Notes under the pieces: model-generated | The model's input: only the letters and a program-made list of their open reading frames with translations | Database searches by the model: none | Told to the model about the DNA's origin: nothing | Made by a program: the position numbers and the translations under genes | Source of the DNA: Streptomyces griseoruber | GTDB lineage: Bacteria > Actinomycetota > Actinomycetes > Streptomycetales > Streptomycetaceae | NCBI RefSeq assembly: GCF_001514205.1 | Contig: NZ_KQ948763.1 | Coordinates: 248,001 to 312,000 of the forward strand | Direction: 5' to 3' | DNA length: 64,000 nucleotides | Shown here: positions 1-8,368 of the stretch, piece by piece | Layout: each line of letters starts with the position of its first letter | Position numbering within the stretch: position 1 is the first letter of the stretch

Positions 1-2
1 AC

Positions 3-461
3 TCCGTGTGGGCGATCGCCCTGCCCAACGCGATCAGCGTCTTCAACCTGCTGGTGATGAAGGCCTTCTTCGAGGGGCTGCCCACCGAACTGGAGGAGGC
101 CGCCGAGATCGACGGGCTCACCACGTACGGCATCCTGCTGAGGATCGTGCTGCCGCTGTCCAAGGCGGTCATCGCGACGATGGTGCTCTTCTACTCGGTG
201 TCCTTCTGGAACTCCTGGTTCTCGGCCTACCTCTACATGGACCGCACCGAGCTGATGCCGGTCACCGTCTATCTGCGCAACATGATCGCGGGCGCCACCA
301 CCGGCGGCAACGCGGGCGCCGCCACCGAGCAGCTCAGCCAGGTCGGCGCGAACATCCAGGCGGTCACGATCGTGCTCACCTCGCTGCCCATCCTCTGCGT
401 GTACCCGTTCGTCCAGCGCTACTTCGTCTCCGGCGTGATGCTCGGCGCCGTCAAGGGCTGA
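3..461 (+). CDS. Carbohydrate ABC transporter permease, C-terminal part (5' end outside window)
   Basis: Only the last 153 codons are present; the reading frame is open to the left edge, so the true start lies outside. The fragment has the inner-membrane MalG/LplC-type EAA loop (residues E-E-A-A-E-I-D-G-L followed by a hydrophobic stretch), which docks to the ATPase, and ends with a hydrophobic helix and a short VKG tail typical of LplC/YtcP permeases. It lies 21 bp upstream of the binding-protein gene, so the two form one import operon with the glycosidases downstream. No ATPase gene is visible here. The substrate is inferred only from neighbours (plant oligosaccharides). Confidence 0.9.
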   Translation, partial: SVWAIALPNAISVFNLLVMKAFFEGLPTELEEAAEIDGLTTYGILLRIVLPLSKAVIATMVLFYSVSFWNSWFSAYLYMDRTELMPVTVYLRNMIAGATTGGNAGAATEQLSQVGANIQAVTIVLTSLPILCVYPFVQRYFVSGVMLGAVKG

Positions 462-482
462 GCGCCCAACTAGGGAGTATCC

Positions 483-2135
483 GTGAAGAACGCAGGTCAG
501 CTGTCACGGCGTCAGATCCTGGCCGCCGCGGGGTTCGTCGGCCTCGCCGGTCTCACCGGCTGCGGCGGCGACGACGGAGGGGACTCCAAGGACCTCTCCA
601 AGAAGCGGGACGGCGCGATGAAGGAGTACCGCGTCGGCGAGCAGTTCAAGGCGGCGAAACCGCTGTCGTTCCCGGTGCTGCACAACAACAACCCCACCTA
701 CCCGCTGAAGAACGACTGGTTGTTCTGGAAGGAACTCACCCGGCGCACCGGCGTCACCCTGAAGCCGATCGCGGTCCCGCTGGCCGACTACGAGAAGAAG
801 CGCAGCGTCCTCATCGGCGCCGGCGACGCCCCGTTCCTGATCCCCAAGACGTACCACCCCTCCGAGGTCGCCTTCGTGTCCTCGGGCGCGATCCTCCCGG
901 TCAGCGAGTACGTGCACCTGATGCCCAACTTCCAGGACAAGGTGCGGAAATGGAAGCTGGAGCCGGAACTCGACTCCATCCGCCAGGCCGACGGCAAGTA
1001 CTACCTGCTGCCCGGACTGCACGAGAAGGTCAAGTCGGGCTACTCGCTGTCGCTGCGCACCGACGTCCTCCAGAAGCTGGGCCTGGCCCTGCCCACCACC
1101 TGGGACGAGGTGTACGAGGTCTTCGGGGCGATCCGCGCCGAGTACCCCGACCGCTATCCGCTCTCCGACCGCTGGAGCATCAACACCCCTTATCCGGCCG
1201 CCGCGTTGATGAGTTATCTCGGCCAGGCGTACGGCGTCAGGGCGGGCTGGACGTACGACAACATCAGCTGGGACGCGAAGAAGGACGCCTTCGTCTTCAC
1301 CGGTGCCTCGGACGGCTACCGCCAGATGGTCGAGTATCTGGCGAAGCTGGTCGCCGAGAAGCTCATCGACCCCGAGAGCTTCACCCAGACCGACGACGAC
1401 GCGGTGCAGAAACTGCTCGGCGAGAAGTCCTTCGCGATCAGCGCCAATCCGCAGGAGCTGGTCCAGAACTACCGCTACAACCTGGAGAAACAGGTCAAGG
1501 GCGCGACGATCGAGATGGTGCCGGTGCCGCTCGGCCCGGCCGGCCCGGTGGTGATGGGCGGGGCCCGGCTGGAGAACGGCGTCATGATCGCCGGCAAGGC
1601 CCTGAAGAGCGACACCTTCGTCGCGATGATCCAGTTCGTGGACTGGCTCTGGTACTCCGACGAGGGCCAGCGCTTCGCCAAGTGGGGTGTCGAGGGCACG
1701 ACGTACACCGTCTCGGGCGACACCTACGAGCTGAAGCCCGGTATCAGCCTGATGGGCTCCGACCCGGACGCCCCGAAGGACCTCCAGAAGGACTACGGCT
1801 TCTTCAACGGCGTCTTCACCTACGGCGGCAGCTGGGCCCTGGTCTCCTCCTCCTTCGGCCCGGACGAGAAGAAGTTCCAGGACGCCATGGCCCAGCGCGC
1901 ACAACTCCCCATCGGCCCCGCCCATCCGCTCCGGTCCGTGGAGCAGGAGCAGGCCACCCTCTGGGACACCCCGCTGCGCGACCACGTCGTCCAGAACACC
2001 CTGAAGTTCGCCCTCGGCAAGCGTCCGCTGTCCGAATGGGACGCCTACGTCGCCGAGTTGAAGGCCAAGAACATGGACCGGCTCGTCGACCTGCACAACA
2101 AGGCACGCGACCGCTTCACGAAGGAGAACGGGTGA
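483..2135 (+). CDS. Extracellular sugar-binding lipoprotein of an ABC importer (LplA/YtcQ type)
   Basis: This 550-residue protein should capture an oligosaccharide outside the cell and deliver it to the upstream permease. It starts at GTG with AGGGAG five bases upstream. The N-terminus carries a Tat-like S-R-R-Q-I-L motif, a hydrophobic stretch and a lipobox L-T-G-C near residue 27, followed by a Gly/Asp/Ser linker, so it is an exported lipoprotein. Its length (about 550) fits the large LplA-like subgroup rather than the 420-residue family 1 binding proteins. It overlaps the GH39 gene by four bases (GTGA), which implies coupled translation. The ligand is unknown; the linked GH39 and GH42 enzymes point to xylo- or galacto-oligosaccharides. 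Confidence 0.9.
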   Translation: MKNAGQLSRRQILAAAGFVGLAGLTGCGGDDGGDSKDLSKKRDGAMKEYRVGEQFKAAKPLSFPVLHNNNPTYPLKNDWLFWKELTRRTGVTLKPIAVPLADYEKKRSVLIGAGDAPFLIPKTYHPSEVAFVSSGAILPVSEYVHLMPNFQDKVRKWKLEPELDSIRQADGKYYLLPGLHEKVKSGYSLSLRTDVLQKLGLALPTTWDEVYEVFGAIRAEYPDRYPLSDRWSINTPYPAAALMSYLGQAYGVRAGWTYDNISWDAKKDAFVFTGASDGYRQMVEYLAKLVAEKLIDPESFTQTDDDAVQKLLGEKSFAISANPQELVQNYRYNLEKQVKGATIEMVPVPLGPAGPVVMGGARLENGVMIAGKALKSDTFVAMIQFVDWLWYSDEGQRFAKWGVEGTTYTVSGDTYELKPGISLMGSDPDAPKDLQKDYGFFNGVFTYGGSWALVSSSFGPDEKKFQDAMAQRAQLPIGPAHPLRSVEQEQATLWDTPLRDHVVQNTLKFALGKRPLSEWDAYVAELKAKNMDRLVDLHNKARDRFTKENG

Positions 2136-3694
2136 TCCGGGTCCCCGCCGCCCCGGCCGGCCGGCTCTCCGACGCCTGGCGGACCTGCGTCGGCACCGGC
2201 CGTATCGAACTCGCCCTGCGCCGCGACTACCAGGACTCCCTCGCCCTCCTCCAGCGCGACATCGGATTCCGGCACATCCGCGGCCACGGTCTGCTCAGCG
2301 ACGGCATGGGCGTGTACCGCCCCTACGACCACGCGGGCGCCCGGCACGTCCACCACTCCTTCACCTATGTCGACCAGGTGATCGACGCGTATCTGGCGCT
2401 CGGCATCCGCCCCTTCCTCGAACTCGGCTTCATGCCGCAGGAGTTGGCGTCCGGAGACCAGACGGTCTTCTGGTGGCGGGGGCATGTCACCCCGCCCCGC
2501 TCGCACCGGGAATGGGCCGACCTGGTGCGTGCGACCCTGCGCCACCTCGTGGACCGCTACGGCGTCGACGAGGTGCGCAGCTGGCCGATCGAGGTGTGGA
2601 ACGAGCCCAACCTCGCCGACTTCTGGCAGGGCGCGGACGAACAGGCGTACCACCGGCTGTACGAGGTCACCGCCCACACCGTGAAGGAGGTGGACACCGG
2701 GCTCCAGGTCGGCGGCCCCGCGATCTCCCCGGGCGCCGACGACTGGCTGGACCGGTTCGCCGAGTTCACCGCACACCGCGAGGTGCCCGTCGACTTCGTC
2801 TCCAAGCACGCCTACACCTCCGGTCCCGCCCGGCACGTGCCGTTCGGCGTCCACCAGACCCTGGCCCCGGCGACCGACCTGCTGGACCAGTTCGCCACGC
2901 CCCGGGACCGCCTCAAAGGCACCCGGCTGGCCGAACTACCGGTGCACATAACGGAGTTCAACTCCTCCTACCGCCCCGACAACCCCGTCCACGACACGGC
3001 CTTCCACGCCGCCTATCTGGCCCCCGTGCTGGCCCGCGGCGGAGACCTCGTCGACTCGTTCTCCTACTGGACGTTCAGCGACATGTTCGAGGAGGCCGGG
3101 GTCCCCACCGCCCTCTTCCACGGCGGCTTCGGGCTGCTCACCCACCGGCAGGTCCGCAAGCCCGTCTACCACCTGTACGCGTTCATGGCCCGGATGGGCC
3201 CCGACCTGCTCACCCGGGGCGACGACCATCTCGTCACCCGGCACGAGGACGGCCGGGTCACCGTCCTCGCCTGGGCGCCGGTCGACCCGACCGGTGCGAC
3301 GCAGGGACCCGAGGGACACGGGCTGCGGCTGTCGCTGCCGGTGGGCGGGAACGGGAACGGGAACGGGGAAGGGGAAGGGGACGGGGGCGGGGGCGGGGGC
3401 GAAGGCGAGGTATTCGTTCGCCGGTCGACCGTCGACGATGAACGGGGCAACGCATACACGGCCTGGCGGCACCTGGGCAGCCCCCGCTCCCCGGGCCTCG
3501 CACAGCTCGACGTCCTGCACGAGGCCGCCGAGCCCGCCCGCAGCCATGGGCGGCTGCCCGTCCACGACGGCCGCACCGAACTGGACCTGACCCTCGCCCG
3601 CCATGAGATCACCCTCGTCGAACTGACCCCGGTCAGGGACGAGACCCCGCCGTGGTGGGACGAGCGACGGCTGCTGGGCCGGGAGCCCTCATGA
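2132..3694 (+). CDS. GH39 family glycoside hydrolase (beta-xylosidase-like)
   Basis: This 520-residue enzyme starts at a GTG that overlaps the previous stop. The family 39 signatures are clear: acid/base Glu158 in W-N-E-P-N-L and nucleophile Glu275 in H-I-T-E-F-N, on a (beta/alpha)8 barrel with a C-terminal beta domain. GH39 members are retaining beta-xylosidases or alpha-L-iduronidases; with a GH67 alpha-glucuronidase and xylFGH nearby, xylosidase action on imported xylo-oligosaccharides is the better guess. There is no signal peptide, so it acts in the cytoplasm. Near residue 405-427 the gene contains a run of hexamer-like repeats encoding G-N, G-E and G-G pairs, an odd low-complexity insert. 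It is followed by an ATGA overlap with the next gene. Confidence 0.9.
   Translation: MIRVPAAPAGRLSDAWRTCVGTGRIELALRRDYQDSLALLQRDIGFRHIRGHGLLSDGMGVYRPYDHAGARHVHHSFTYVDQVIDAYLALGIRPFLELGFMPQELASGDQTVFWWRGHVTPPRSHREWADLVRATLRHLVDRYGVDEVRSWPIEVWNEPNLADFWQGADEQAYHRLYEVTAHTVKEVDTGLQVGGPAISPGADDWLDRFAEFTAHREVPVDFVSKHAYTSGPARHVPFGVHQTLAPATDLLDQFATPRDRLKGTRLAELPVHITEFNSSYRPDNPVHDTAFHAAYLAPVLARGGDLVDSFSYWTFSDMFEEAGVPTALFHGGFGLLTHRQVRKPVYHLYAFMARMGPDLLTRGDDHLVTRHEDGRVTVLAWAPVDPTGATQGPEGHGLRLSLPVGGNGNGNGEGEGDGGGGGGEGEVFVRRSTVDDERGNAYTAWRHLGSPRSPGLAQLDVLHEAAEPARSHGRLPVHDGRTELDLTLARHEITLVELTPVRDETPPWWDERRLLGREPS
3345..3408 (+). repeat. In-frame G-rich microsatellite inside the GH39 gene
   Basis: Tandem units GGGAAC (three), GGGGAA (two) and GGGGGC (three) run together without breaking the frame and encode alternating Gly-Asn, Gly-Glu and Gly-Gly pairs. 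The lengths are multiples of three, so unit gain or loss would change linker length and not frame. It probably lies in a surface loop of the C-terminal beta domain. Confidence 0.85.
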
Positions 3695-4371
3695 GCGGTA
3701 CGGCGACCGACTTCGGCACCGGCGTCCTCTCCCGCGCCGCCGCCCTGGTCCACACACTGCTCACCGTCGAGGCCCTCTTCCTCGCGGCGGCCGCCCCCGG
3801 CCTCGCCGGCCTGCTCTTCCTCGGCCCCGACCCCGCCAACCTGCCCCTCGCCGCCCTCTGTCTGCTGCCGCTCGGCCCCGCCGCCTCCGCCGCGCTGTAC
3901 GCCCTCCACCACCGCAGCCGCGACCTCACCGACCTGCATCCGGCCCGTGTCTACGGCCGGGGCTGGCGCCTCAACGCCATCCCCGTCCTCAAGCTCTGGA
4001 CCCCCCTGCTGACCTGGCTGACGGTGATCGCCTTCACCCTCACCCACTTCTCCGCCACCGGCCTGCCCCGCTGGTGGGCGGCCCTGCTCGCGCTCATCGG
4101 CGTGGCCGCGCTGCTCTGGGGCGCCCACGCCCTGCTCCTCACCTCGCTGTTCACGTTCCGCGCCCGTGACACCGCCCGCCTCGCCGCGTACTTCACGGTC
4201 CGGCACGGGAAGGTCACCCTGGCCGCCGCCTCCCTGCTCGTCCTCGCCGCCGGCCTGACCGCCCTGCTGACCGAGGCACTGCCCGCCCTGCTCGCCGCCC
4301 CGCTGCTGCTCTCCCTGCTGCACGCCGGCCGCCCGGTGACCGCCGAGACCGAGGAGGACTTCACCGTATGA
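3691..4371 (+). CDS. YesL/DUF624 family membrane protein
   Basis: This 226-residue protein has about five hydrophobic segments (for example near residues 15-45, 48-70, 98-120, 128-150 and 180-210) and the DUF624/YesL layout. The molecular role of YesL proteins is not known; they are found next to LplABC-type oligosaccharide importers and glycosidases, as here. ATG is chosen because it overlaps the GH39 stop by four bases; the frame is open further upstream but has no better start. It also overlaps the GH42 gene by four bases, so it is in the middle of a tightly coupled operon. Confidence 0.8.
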   Translation: MSGTATDFGTGVLSRAAALVHTLLTVEALFLAAAAPGLAGLLFLGPDPANLPLAALCLLPLGPAASAALYALHHRSRDLTDLHPARVYGRGWRLNAIPVLKLWTPLLTWLTVIAFTLTHFSATGLPRWWAALLALIGVAALLWGAHALLLTSLFTFRARDTARLAAYFTVRHGKVTLAAASLLVLAAGLTALLTEALPALLAAPLLLSLLHAGRPVTAETEEDFTV

Positions 4372-6419
4372 GCCAGCCCGGCCAGAACCCCCCGCGCCCC
4401 GCGCACCTCCCGCGCACCCCCAAGATCCCCTACGGCGGCGACTACAACCCCGAGCAGTGGCCGGAGCAGGTCTGGGACGAGGACCACCGTCTCTTCACCC
4501 GGGCCGGCATCGACACCCTCACCGTCGGCGTCTTCATCTGGTCCCTCACCCAACCCGCCGAGGACCGCTACGACTTCACCGCCCTCGACCGCATCCTCGA
4601 CCGCGCCGCCGCCGAGGGCCGCCAGATCTGCCTCGCCACCGGCACGGCCGCCCTCCCGCCCTGGCTCGCCAAGGCCTACCCCGAGGTCAACCGCACCGAC
4701 TTCGAGGGCCGCCGGCACCGCTACGGCCAGCGCCACAACTTCTGCCCCAGCTCACCCGCCTACCGCAGGCTCGCCACCGCGCTGGCCGGCCGTCTCGCCG
4801 AACGCTACGCCCGGCACCCGGCGTTGCTGGCCTGGCACATCAACAACGAGTACGGCGGCGCCTGTTACTGCGAACGGTGTGCCGAGGCCTTCCGGGTCTG
4901 GCTGCGTGACCGGCACGGCACCCTGGACGCCCTCAACGACGCCTGGTGGACCACCTTCTGGTCGCACCGCTACAGCGACTGGGAGCAGATCGAGCCGCCC
5001 AGCGCCCTCACCGAGCACTGGCGGGGCCCCGACCACACCGCCTTCCAGGGCATCACCCTCGACTACCAGCGGTTCATGACCGACGCCCTGCTCGGCTGTT
5101 TCACCGCCGAGAAGGAGGCGATCCGCGCCCATGACCCGGACACACCCGTCACCACCAACTTCATGGGCGCCCACCGACCGCTGGACTACCACCGCTGGGC
5201 GCCCCAGCTGGACTTCGCCTCCTGGGACAACTACCCTCCGCTGGACGCCCCGCCCACCCGTGCGGCCCTCGCTCACGACCTGATGCGCGGCCTCAAGGAC
5301 GGCACCCCGTTCTGGCTGATGGAGCAGACCCCGTCCACCACCGCCTGCCGCGACGTCAACCCCCTGCGCCGGCCGGGGGAGTTGCGGCTGGCGACCTTCC
5401 AGGCGATCGCCCACGGCGCCGACGCGGCCCTCTACTTCCAGATGCGCGCCTCACGCGGGGCCTGCGAGAAGTACCACGGCGCGGTCATCGGCCACGCGGG
5501 CCGCGACGACACCCGGGTCTTCCGTGAGGTCGCCTCCATCGGACGGGAGCTGGAGGCCATCGGCACCGCCACCCTGGGCGCCCGCACCCCCGCCCGCACC
5601 GCCCTCCTCTTCGACTGGGACAGCTGGTGGGCCCTGGAGATCTCCGACGGTCCCTCCCGTCTGGTCCGCTACCTGGACGTCGTGCACTCCTACTACCGGG
5701 CCGCCCGCGAGGCCGGCGCCGACGTGGACGTCGTGCCCGTCACCGCCGACCTCACCCCCTACGACGTCGTCCTCGCCCCCGTCCTGCACCTGATCAAGGG
5801 CGACCTGGCCGAGCGCCTGGAGGAGCTGGCCCGGCGCGGCGGCACCGTCCTCGCCACCTTTCTCACCGCCCGCTCCGACGCCCACGACCGGGCCTTCCTC
5901 ACCGACGTCCCCGGCCCCCTGGCCCCGCTCCTGGGCATCCGCATCGACGAGTGGGACGCCCGCCCCGGGGACGTCGTCCAGCCCGTCGACCTGGAGGGCA
6001 CGCTCTGCGAGGCACGGCTGGTCTTCGAACTGGTGCGGCTGCGCGGCGCCGAAGCCGTCGGCACCTACCGCGCGGACTTCTACGAGGGCACCCCGGCGGT
6101 GACCCGGCACGCCTTCGGCGCGGGCGAGGGCTGGTACGTGGCCACGGCCCTCGACCAGCCCAGCGTGGACCGGGTGGTCCGCTCCGTCCTCGACCGGCAC
6201 GGCCTGATCGGACCGTATGCCGTACACAGCGGACTGGAGACCGCATACCGCACCGCGCCGGACGGCACCCGTCTGCTGTTCCTCCTCAACCACACCACCC
6301 GCCCCATCCGCCCGGCCGCCCACACCGCCGCCACCGACCTCCTCACCGGAAAGCCGGTGGCGCAGGGCGAACCGCTCCCGCTCGACCCGCTCGGCGTCGC
6401 CGTCCTGCGGCTTCAGTAG
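4368..6419 (+). CDS. GH42 beta-galactosidase
   Basis: This 683-residue cytoplasmic enzyme hydrolyses terminal beta-D-galactosides. The N-terminal G-G-D-Y-N-P-E-Q-W motif is the family 42 hallmark. Acid/base Glu161 sits in N-N-E-Y-G-G and nucleophile Glu319 in W-L-M-E-Q-T. Cysteines in the C-Y-C-E-R-C-A segment after the acid/base match the zinc cluster known in several GH42 enzymes. Domains follow the usual order: TIM barrel (1-390), trimerisation Rossmann-like domain (400-600) and C-terminal beta domain. Length is normal. It is the last gene of the operon and its final seven bases overlap the stop end of the convergent GH67 gene. Confidence 0.95.
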   Translation: MSQPGQNPPRPAHLPRTPKIPYGGDYNPEQWPEQVWDEDHRLFTRAGIDTLTVGVFIWSLTQPAEDRYDFTALDRILDRAAAEGRQICLATGTAALPPWLAKAYPEVNRTDFEGRRHRYGQRHNFCPSSPAYRRLATALAGRLAERYARHPALLAWHINNEYGGACYCERCAEAFRVWLRDRHGTLDALNDAWWTTFWSHRYSDWEQIEPPSALTEHWRGPDHTAFQGITLDYQRFMTDALLGCFTAEKEAIRAHDPDTPVTTNFMGAHRPLDYHRWAPQLDFASWDNYPPLDAPPTRAALAHDLMRGLKDGTPFWLMEQTPSTTACRDVNPLRRPGELRLATFQAIAHGADAALYFQMRASRGACEKYHGAVIGHAGRDDTRVFREVASIGRELEAIGTATLGARTPARTALLFDWDSWWALEISDGPSRLVRYLDVVHSYYRAAREAGADVDVVPVTADLTPYDVVLAPVLHLIKGDLAERLEELARRGGTVLATFLTARSDAHDRAFLTDVPGPLAPLLGIRIDEWDARPGDVVQPVDLEGTLCEARLVFELVRLRGAEAVGTYRADFYEGTPAVTRHAFGAGEGWYVATALDQPSVDRVVRSVLDRHGLIGPYAVHSGLETAYRTAPDGTRLLFLLNHTTRPIRPAAHTAATDLLTGKPVAQGEPLPLDPLGVAVLRLQ

Positions 6420-8368
6420 ATGGTCCGCCCGTGCGCGTCCGGCACCCCGGACTTGCGCAGGAAGTAGCTGTTGAGCTGGTCCCGCCACTCGCGGGCACTG
6501 CGCACCTGCTCCTCGAACAGCTCCGCCACCCGCTCGTGCCGGGCCGGTGCCATCAGTCCGGCGAGGCCCGCCCACACCCGGCGGGCCTCCTCGGCTTCCT
6601 CGACGCCCTCGAAACGGGTGTCGTAGATGTGCTGGATCACGGTCTTCCCGCTCCTGAGCACATGCCCGTACGGCACATGGTGGAAGAACAGCAGCAGCTC
6701 GTCGGGACAGCTCGCCACGGACTCGTACACCTCGGCCCACGGCTTGGCGTACTGGGCCGCGTACCCCGTCCCGGTCGCCGCAGTGCGGTCGACGCCGACA
6801 CCGTCGCGGTCGGCGAAGTGGTAGGTGCCCCACGGGCTGTACTCGTAGCCGTCGACGCTCGGCCCGTAGTGGTGCCCGGGCTGCACCATGAACCCCACCC
6901 CGAGCGGGGCCGTGTACTTCTCGTACGTCCGCCAGGAGCCGTCCAGCACCGCGTGCAGCCCGTCGGCCAGCCGCTCCGGCGCGGACGGGAACGTCAGGCC
7001 GATCCACTCGTCCAGGACCCGGTACGGATCGGCGTCCGGCCGCCAGGCCAGCCTGCCGAACGTGTACAGGTTCGCCTGGGCCAGCGGATGCCCCGTCCAG
7101 AACGGATCGTCGCCCACGTTCGACACGGCGACGAGATCGCGCGCCGACTCGCCGACGGTCGGCCCGGCCCCGCCCTCCGGCCGGAACCGCAGCACCTCGC
7201 TCCACATCGGCCCGAGCCAGCACACGTGCCGCTGCTGCCCGGTGTACTCCTGGGTGGCCTGCACCTCCACCGCCGACCGGGTACGCGACAGCGCCCCGAG
7301 CACCGGTGAGACCGGCTCGCGCACCTGGAAGTCCATCGGCCCGTGCTTGACCTGGAGCACCGCGTTGCCGGCGAACTCCCCGTCCAGCGGCGCGAAATGG
7401 TCGTACGCCGCCCGCGCCCGGTCCGTCGTGCGGTCCCGCCAGTCCTGCCGGTGGTCGTAGACGAAGGCCCGCCAGTGCACCGTGCCGCCGTACGGGGCGA
7501 GCGCGCCGGCCAGCAGGTTCGCGCCGTCCGCGTGACTGCGCCCGTAGGTGAACGGCCCCGGCCGGCCCTCCGAGTCGGCCTTCACCACGAACCCGCCGAA
7601 GTCGGGGATCGCCTCGTACACCCCGTGCACGGCCCGCGCCCACCACTGCCGTACCGCCTCCTGAAGCGGATCGGCGGTGGACAGTCCGCCGAGCACGACC
7701 GGCGCGGCGAAGGTCACCGACAGATGCGTCCGGATGCCGTACGGCCGCAACTCGGCGGCGATCGCCGCCACTTCGCCGATCCGGTCGGTCAGCAGCTCTG
7801 CCTCGACGGCGTGCACATTGACGTTGTTGACGCACACGGCGTTGATCCCGCAGGCGGCGAGCAGCCTCGCGTACGCCCGGATCCGCGCGAAGTCCTCCCG
7901 GGCCCGCCCGTCCCGCCAGAACAGCGAACCGCCCGCGTATCCGCGCTCCACCTGGCCCATGACCGGGTGCACGGCCACGTTGTCCCAGTGGTCGAGCATG
8001 CGCAGCGCCGTCGCGGGGCGGTGCACCTCACGGGGGAGGGCGCCCGAGAACGCCTCCTCGCCGAGCCGTACGACCTGGAACAGGCCGTACAGCAGTCCGC
8101 GCCCGCCCAAGGCGGTGACCGTCGTCGCACCGCCCTCCCGTGCGACCGTGAACTCCTCCTCGTCTCCCACGGGTTCGCCGTCGGGCAGCCGCAACAGGAG
8201 GTCGTACGGGCCGTCGCGGACGATCTCCCCGCCGAACCGTGCGCAGGCGTCGGACACTTCCCGGCGCACGGTGTCGACCAGGGGACCGGAGCCCGCGATC
8301 AGGACGCGCCGGGCCCCCAGCGGCCGAAAGGCCTCCGGGGGCAGCCAGCCGGGATCGATCCCGTTCAA
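6413..8368 (-). CDS. GH67 alpha-glucuronidase
   Basis: This 651-residue enzyme removes 4-O-methyl-glucuronic acid from the non-reducing end of glucuronoxylan oligomers. Family 67 features are present: an N-terminal alpha/beta domain, then a barrel with K-A-D-S-E-G-R-P-G-P-F-T-Y, H-W-R-A-F-V-Y-D and D-F-Q-V-R-E-P, the last carrying the Asp and Glu of the catalytic carboxylate pair. No signal peptide is seen, so it acts in the cytoplasm on imported fragments. The start is TTG, taken because TTGA overlaps the stop of the upstream GH92 remnant; translation is therefore coupled to a gene that is now broken. Confidence 0.93.
   Translation of the reverse strand: MNGIDPGWLPPEAFRPLGARRVLIAGSGPLVDTVRREVSDACARFGGEIVRDGPYDLLLRLPDGEPVGDEEEFTVAREGGATTVTALGGRGLLYGLFQVVRLGEEAFSGALPREVHRPATALRMLDHWDNVAVHPVMGQVERGYAGGSLFWRDGRAREDFARIRAYARLLAACGINAVCVNNVNVHAVEAELLTDRIGEVAAIAAELRPYGIRTHLSVTFAAPVVLGGLSTADPLQEAVRQWWARAVHGVYEAIPDFGGFVVKADSEGRPGPFTYGRSHADGANLLAGALAPYGGTVHWRAFVYDHRQDWRDRTTDRARAAYDHFAPLDGEFAGNAVLQVKHGPMDFQVREPVSPVLGALSRTRSAVEVQATQEYTGQQRHVCWLGPMWSEVLRFRPEGGAGPTVGESARDLVAVSNVGDDPFWTGHPLAQANLYTFGRLAWRPDADPYRVLDEWIGLTFPSAPERLADGLHAVLDGSWRTYEKYTAPLGVGFMVQPGHHYGPSVDGYEYSPWGTYHFADRDGVGVDRTAATGTGYAAQYAKPWAEVYESVASCPDELLLFFHHVPYGHVLRSGKTVIQHIYDTRFEGVEEAEEARRVWAGLAGLMAPARHERVAELFEEQVRSAREWRDQLNSYFLRKSGVPDAHGRTIY

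Noticed and set aside
8..2131. Open frame extending the GH39 gene upstream through the binding-protein gene
   Set aside because: The extra part is Arg/Gly/Ala-rich and overlaps two genes with clear families; the GH39 domain begins only after 2132.
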